Positions 21,351 to 25,031 of a stretch of 25,031 nt of DNA are shown piece after piece. Positions within the stretch are counted from its first letter, which is position 1, and every line of letters begins with the position of its first letter. Made by a program: the position numbers and the translations under genes. The DNA is taken from positions 1 to 25,031 of the IMG/VR virus record IMGVR_UViG_3300025000_000395; one strand, 5' to 3'. This DNA comes from a virus. The notes beneath the pieces are model-generated. The model had not been told where the DNA came from. It did no database searches and saw only the letters and a program-made list of their open reading frames with translations.

Positions 21351-21352
21351 AA

Positions 21353-22219
21353 ATGGCTTGGACTCCGGTATATCAACAACTCAGAGACCACCGAAAAATC
21401 AGAGAGCTTTATCGTCTTCTGAATGTATCAAGAGCCGAAGCCATAGGCACCCTTGTTTTGATCTGGACATGGGCGATAGACAACTGCACCCAAGACGGTG
21501 AGCTCTTGTCCGTAACGGTTGAAGATATCGCAAATGCAGCATATTGGGGCAAAAAGCCGAAGTTACTGTTTGAGGCTCTCATTCAATCTAAATGGATCGA
21601 TGTAGTCGGAGATAAGATTTTTCTTCATGACTGGGAGGATTACAACCGGCCTTTCTATCAATATGTTGAAAGAAAAAACAAGGATAAGCTGAGGAAAAGG
21701 CAAGAGAAATCCGCAGGAAATTCCACGGAAATTCCGCAGGAAGCTCCCGAAGAATTCCGCGACTCACATCCACATTCATATTCATCTTCATATTCATCAA
21801 AAGATATAAAGACCTCTTCGTCGGACAAGCCGCCGAAAGTGCAGGTCCCTTATGATGAGATAATCGCGTTTTACAACAAGAACCGCAGAGACATGCCGGA
21901 GGCAAAGGGGTTAACTGAACTCCGCAAAGGCTTGATTAACGCAAGATATTCAAAGTATGGACTCAATAAGATTCAAGAGGCGATTCTGAAAGCCAAAGAG
22001 AGCGATTTTATAAATGGCGGCGGGCCTAAAGCGTGGAGAGCAGATTTCAACTGGATTATGAAGCCGGAGAATTTCATAAAAGTGCTCGAAGGTACATATG
22101 ACAATAGGCTGCATAAGGCATCCCAATCGAAGGTCGCTCAATCCGGTAACTTCCAGCAGCGTGAATACTCAGACGATGATCTTGATGCCTTGATGGCAAA
22201 CAAGGAGGCGGAGGCATGA
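21353..22219 (+). CDS. phage replication initiator (winged-helix)
   Basis: Encodes 288 residues. Residues 1-110 resemble N-terminal winged-helix domains of phage replisome organisers (YQQLRDHRKIRELYRLLNVS, AIGTLVLIWTWAIDNCTQDG, YWGKKPKLLFEALIQSKWID). A Ser/Glu-rich linker (about 120-165) is followed by a C-terminal domain (YDEIIAFYNKNRRDMPEAKG; FNWIMKPENFIKVLEGTY) of the sort seen in DnaD-type replication proteins. It should recognise the phage origin and help load helicase. No DnaC-type loader gene follows in the window. Confidence 0.8.
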   Translation: MAWTPVYQQLRDHRKIRELYRLLNVSRAEAIGTLVLIWTWAIDNCTQDGELLSVTVEDIANAAYWGKKPKLLFEALIQSKWIDVVGDKIFLHDWEDYNRPFYQYVERKNKDKLRKRQEKSAGNSTEIPQEAPEEFRDSHPHSYSSSYSSKDIKTSSSDKPPKVQVPYDEIIAFYNKNRRDMPEAKGLTELRKGLINARYSKYGLNKIQEAILKAKESDFINGGGPKAWRADFNWIMKPENFIKVLEGTYDNRLHKASQSKVAQSGNFQQREYSDDDLDALMANKEAEA

Positions 22220-22416
22220 AAGGAATAAAACACACAGGCAAGTTCTGTCATTGTGGTCGCGAGTTATCTTCATGGGATTTGAGATGCAGCAAAGCCACTG
22301 CCTACAAAACACCAGTATGCGAGGCTTGCATTGCAAAAGAGTATGACAAGACGATCGATGAGCTGCGGAGCATTTTCGAGGACTTTTTCGGGATGAGGCC
22401 CTGCCAAGGATTATGA
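22216..22416 (+). CDS. small zinc-ribbon-like protein
   Basis: Encodes 66 residues with GGAGG just upstream in the initiator's last codons (GAGGCGGAGGC). The first half has CHCGRELSSWDLRC and CEACIAKEYD, two Cys pairs for one zinc site. The second half is helical and ends FFGMRPCQGL. I recall this small protein from Bacillota phages; its role is unknown. Confidence 0.65.
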   Translation: MKGIKHTGKFCHCGRELSSWDLRCSKATAYKTPVCEACIAKEYDKTIDELRSIFEDFFGMRPCQGL

Positions 22417-23528
22417 GCAGTGACTGGAATAAAAAGAAAAACGATCTCACATGGATGTTATTTGACGCCGGATGCACTGAGCAAGATTGCCCGGATGGTG
22501 TGAAATGGGATTCTGTTCACTATGAATTCACTTATACAGTCCCATTCCTCAGCTATACAGCATGGGAATCACCTTGTGGTTTATTTTGCAGAGGCCATTT
22601 CAGCAGCGGGTACATGTCTTATATGGGCATTGATTGGCGAGAAGAAAACAACAACATGACCCGCAGATGCCCACATGATAAAGCTGGCTGCCAGCTCAAC
22701 CATGAACACCTTAGAGGAAGGCATTGCGGTATTGTAGAGTGCGCTTTTAAGCTCTCGAATAAAGCCTATGATTATGAGCACAGCGTAGAAAAATTAAATG
22801 ACGATGCGTCAAGAGAAGTACACCGGCTTAAAATTGAGTTTTACCAAAAGCACGGATGGAGTGAAGGTGATTATTGCAGCTGTGTTAAATGGGATGGCAA
22901 TGCCTGGAACATCAAATACGATCCGATCACATGCTCGCATGAATGCCACAATGACGCTTGCTTGCTTACAAAACGAGATCTCAGTAAAAAAGGCAACGTG
23001 TACTATGATTTAAAATTCACAACTTATCGGCACGATCATTCATTATGGGATGGCGAAAAGATTGTGGCAATCACAAAAGGCAAAAAAATGTTTAACTCGC
23101 CTATACCGCTTGCTATATGCGATGAATTCGTAAAACGATGCAAGGATGAGATCCTGTGGAAAGAAAAAAGCAACCGTGGACTTATTTTGCATCAGAATCC
23201 AGGTGCCGAGATTGAGATTGAAAATGTAAGAGCTGAGCGGAGAGAAACAAGAGATTTGTTGCAGGATCTGCGCGATGTACAAGAAGGATTCAGTGTCGTG
23301 CACGCCAGCGATGTCTTGAAGCAGGCAAAAGAAGCTAAAAAGCAGCGAAGAACGTCGCGCCAAGAAAAAAGAATTGAAAAGTTGCTTAAACGGAGCCATT
23401 CCGGAGATGAAATTGCGCTCAACATACTGGCAAGAAAAGGCATAGATTACGAAAGCTATCCGGCGCAGGGAGCAAAACCAGTTAAGACCATCGAGCAAGT
23501 CACGTTATTCGATAAGGAGGCATTATGA
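22413..23528 (+). CDS. cysteine-rich early protein of unknown function
   Basis: Encodes 371 residues, overlapping the previous gene by four bases. The first 240 residues contain 15 cysteines, mostly in pairs (PCGLFC, RRCPHDKAGC, RHCGIVEC, YCSC, TCSHECHNDAC) with many histidines, suggesting several zinc-binding clusters. Residues 255-330 are highly charged helix (ERRETRDLLQDLRDVQEG, KEAKKQRRTSRQEKRIEKL). The composition suggests a nucleic-acid-binding zinc protein with a coiled-coil tail. I recognise no named family and its length is unusual for an early phage hypothetical. Confidence 0.6.
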   Translation: MSSDWNKKKNDLTWMLFDAGCTEQDCPDGVKWDSVHYEFTYTVPFLSYTAWESPCGLFCRGHFSSGYMSYMGIDWREENNNMTRRCPHDKAGCQLNHEHLRGRHCGIVECAFKLSNKAYDYEHSVEKLNDDASREVHRLKIEFYQKHGWSEGDYCSCVKWDGNAWNIKYDPITCSHECHNDACLLTKRDLSKKGNVYYDLKFTTYRHDHSLWDGEKIVAITKGKKMFNSPIPLAICDEFVKRCKDEILWKEKSNRGLILHQNPGAEIEIENVRAERRETRDLLQDLRDVQEGFSVVHASDVLKQAKEAKKQRRTSRQEKRIEKLLKRSHSGDEIALNILARKGIDYESYPAQGAKPVKTIEQVTLFDKEAL

Positions 23529-23881
23529 CTGATCACATGACCGCAGCAGAGTATAGCGCCATGAAACAGCCGAAAAGCAAATTTCACAACATCCCGGTAA
23601 CTATTGACGATATACGATTCCCGAGCATCCTCGAAGCAAATTACTACTGCAACCTCAAGATACTGCTGCGCCAGGGAGAGATAAAAGCGTTCGAGCGGCA
23701 AGTGAGATTTGACATCGGCGCCGGGCGAAAATATGTCGCAGACTTCGTCGTAGAGCATAACGACGGCTCAATCGAAGTAGTTGAAGTAAAGGGGTATGAG
23801 ACTGCCGTGTGGCGCTTGAAAAAGGCTTTATTCATCGAAAGATACCCGGATATAAAATTAACAGTCGTAAAAAGGAGATAA
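23525..23881 (+). CDS. DUF1064 nuclease-fold protein
   Basis: Encodes 118 residues, overlapping the previous gene by four bases. KSKFHNIPVTIDDIRFPSIL, the acidic E37, D73 in YVADFVV and E87-x-K89 in EVVEVKG form a PD-(D/E)xK-type active site, as in DUF1064 proteins. It probably acts as a structure-specific endonuclease in phage DNA processing. AAGGAGG precedes the start. Confidence 0.85.
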   Translation: MTDHMTAAEYSAMKQPKSKFHNIPVTIDDIRFPSILEANYYCNLKILLRQGEIKAFERQVRFDIGAGRKYVADFVVEHNDGSIEVVEVKGYETAVWRLKKALFIERYPDIKLTVVKRR

Positions 23882-23884
23882 GCA

Positions 23885-24685
23885 TTGAAAATTATCGTAC
23901 ATAAGGAATTTCCCGAAGAATTTAAAACGATTGAACTCTATTCTTACTCTGATGCTCATATTGGTCATCCACATTGTGACAGGCAGCTTATTTTAAAATG
24001 GCGTGATGAAGTCTCGGCTAAACCGAACAGGTATATTTGCGGAGTAGGAGATTATTGCGAGTGCATGACAGCCACATCAAAAGGCAACCCGATGGAGCAG
24101 ACCAAGAATGTCAATGAGCAGATCGCTGATACCCAAGAAATTCTATACCCGGTAAGAGACAGGATTTTAGGCTGGGGAGACGGAAACCATGAAGACCAAT
24201 CTTTCAGGGCATCGTCTATCAGGGTAAGCCAACAGATATTAACAGGCCTCTTCGGAGCTGGGCCCGATGGCGTAAAGAAAATCGACCAAATATATGCGCC
24301 TGATGCTTATCTGATGTTTTTGTCATTCGGCCAGAGAAATAATCAGCCATATCGAAAGATGCCATACGCGATTTATTGCCGGCACTTCATGTCGAGGGTA
24401 TCAACAGCTCCGGCAGCACAAATGAGAATCATTGATGCAGACGCTTTCATTTTCGGGCATATCCACGAAGCACAGCTAAAGCCGACATCGTTCATCCGAG
24501 TGGACAAGCATAACAACAAAACCACTCAGGTTGAGAAAAAGGTTATAGTCGGCAATTCATTTATTGGCATGGGTGGATATGGCGAGAGAGCCGGGATGAG
24601 CGTACCATCATCGGCATTTTCAAAATTAATCCTGTACGGAGACAAATATCACATAACCGCGATAAGCGATGGGAGGGACATATGA
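23885..24685 (+). CDS. calcineurin-like metallophosphoesterase
   Basis: Encodes 266 residues from a TTG with AAGGAG seven bases upstream. All phosphoesterase motifs are visible: D23-x-H25 (SDAHIGH), G-D56 (GVGDYCE), G-N101-H102-E (DGNHE), a conserved H in YCRHFMS, and GHIHE near residue 197. These bind two metal ions. The substrate is unknown: phage members include RNA/DNA ligand-processing enzymes, 2',3'-cyclic phosphatases and nucleotide phosphodiesterases. The neighbouring nuclease suggests a DNA-processing or defence-counter role. Confidence 0.88.
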   Translation: MKIIVHKEFPEEFKTIELYSYSDAHIGHPHCDRQLILKWRDEVSAKPNRYICGVGDYCECMTATSKGNPMEQTKNVNEQIADTQEILYPVRDRILGWGDGNHEDQSFRASSIRVSQQILTGLFGAGPDGVKKIDQIYAPDAYLMFLSFGQRNNQPYRKMPYAIYCRHFMSRVSTAPAAQMRIIDADAFIFGHIHEAQLKPTSFIRVDKHNNKTTQVEKKVIVGNSFIGMGGYGERAGMSVPSSAFSKLILYGDKYHITAISDGRDI

Positions 24686-25026
24686 TAGATGATAGATTAG
24701 TAATTTTCGATAAAGATGGCGGCTACGAGTATAAAGGCTGTTATTACGATGATATGGAATCGCTTTTACAATGTGGCGTATTAGAAATGTGCGGATGCGG
24801 ATGCCCAAGCGAAAATATCAAATTCGTTGCCGAAGGGTTGAAATTAGTGGGGATGGATTATCTCGACCGTCGTAAAAAAGAAGATGAGTATTTCGGAAAT
24901 GAAATATCGGCACAATTCTTTTATTATACGGTCGACAAATTAGTGTTAGTAGAACACGGTGGATGCATCCCAGGGTGGCTAACTAAAAAAGGCAAGGAAT
25001 TTATTAGACTTGCGGAGGGCTTATGA
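24682..25026 (+). CDS. hypothetical early protein
   Basis: Encodes 114 residues with GGGAGGG upstream and a four-base overlap with the phosphoesterase. LLQCGVLEMCGCGCPSENIK gives a Cys-rich loop, and DGGYEYKGCYYDDMESLLQ and KGKEFIRLAEGL suggest a small alpha-beta fold. No family recognised. Confidence 0.65.
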   Translation: MIDDRLVIFDKDGGYEYKGCYYDDMESLLQCGVLEMCGCGCPSENIKFVAEGLKLVGMDYLDRRKKEDEYFGNEISAQFFYYTVDKLVLVEHGGCIPGWLTKKGKEFIRLAEGL

Positions 25027-25031
25027 CATTA
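25023..25031 (+). CDS. start of a further early gene (truncated)
   Basis: An ATG at 25023 overlaps the preceding stop (ATGA) with a GAGGGC ribosome site, continuing the coupled-gene pattern; only three codons are inside the window. Confidence 0.4.

Noticed and set aside
1-25031. CRISPR array, insertion sequence, retron or diversity-generating element
   Set aside because: No regularly spaced direct repeats, transposase, reverse transcriptase motif or template/variable repeat pair was found in either strand.

Overview
This window is a contiguous piece of a temperate, tailed (siphovirus-type) phage of a Gram-positive host, most likely a member of the Bacillota and plausibly a clostridial-type bacterium. 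The evidence is an HK97/SPP1-style tail-gene order, strong AAGGAGG ribosome binding sites with frequent TTG and GTG starts, an endolysin ending in an S-layer-homology domain, and a tyrosine integrase paired with a tRNA-Arg(UCU) 3'-half that includes an encoded CCA. No gene identifies a genus.

Layout. (1) 1-8690, plus strand: late structural genes. A capsid-region protein (C-terminal part only) is followed by head-tail connector, head closure, HK97-gp10-like and tail-terminator proteins, the major tail protein with an Ig-like tail, the tail-assembly chaperone pair joined by a predicted -1 frameshift, the tape measure, the tail hub and tail-tip/fibre proteins. (2) 8699-10446, plus: small proteins, XhlA-like protein, holin and endolysin, closed by a terminator at 10526-10549. 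(3) 10548-12390, minus: an accessory block likely read in the lysogen. It holds a ribbon-helix-helix protein, a 101-aa protein behind a consensus promoter with a palindromic operator, and a membrane-anchored DEDDh exonuclease. (4) 12512-12788: the phage attachment site, with a tRNA-Arg 3'-half core flanked on both sides by paired 11-bp direct repeats. (5) 12678-14490, minus: integrase and CI/LexA-like repressor. (6) 14491-14654: divergent promoters with repeated GCGCAACAAA operators. (7) 14655-25031, plus: early genes. These are a Cro-like protein, a Rha-type protein, an AntA/ORF6C antirepressor, a string of tiny overlapping genes (some membrane, some zinc-finger-like), Gam-like protein, Rad52-like annealing protein, HNH-like protein, SSB, replication initiator, a cysteine-rich 371-aa protein, a DUF1064 nuclease-fold protein and a metallophosphoesterase.

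How it fits together. The repressor and Cro-like protein form the lysis-lysogeny switch, and the Rha and AntA proteins probably modulate it. Gam, the annealing protein and SSB make a recombination set. The late genes build head-tail joints and a long non-contractile tail, and holin plus endolysin release progeny. Because late genes lie on one side of the attachment site and integrase plus early genes on the other, the sequence reads through attP. It therefore represents a virion, circular or unit-length phage genome (or a tandem copy) rather than a simple integrated prophage.

Most worth following up: the membrane-anchored exonuclease and the RHH/101-aa operon beside attP, the arm-type repeats written into the integrase coding sequence, the duplicated operator at both ends of the cro-like gene, an antisense gene inside the early region, a 26-aa membrane miniprotein, and the large cysteine-rich early protein. 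No CRISPR array, insertion sequence, rRNA or complete tRNA gene was seen. No gene-free stretch exceeds about 290 bases; the longest (12391-12677) is the attachment region.
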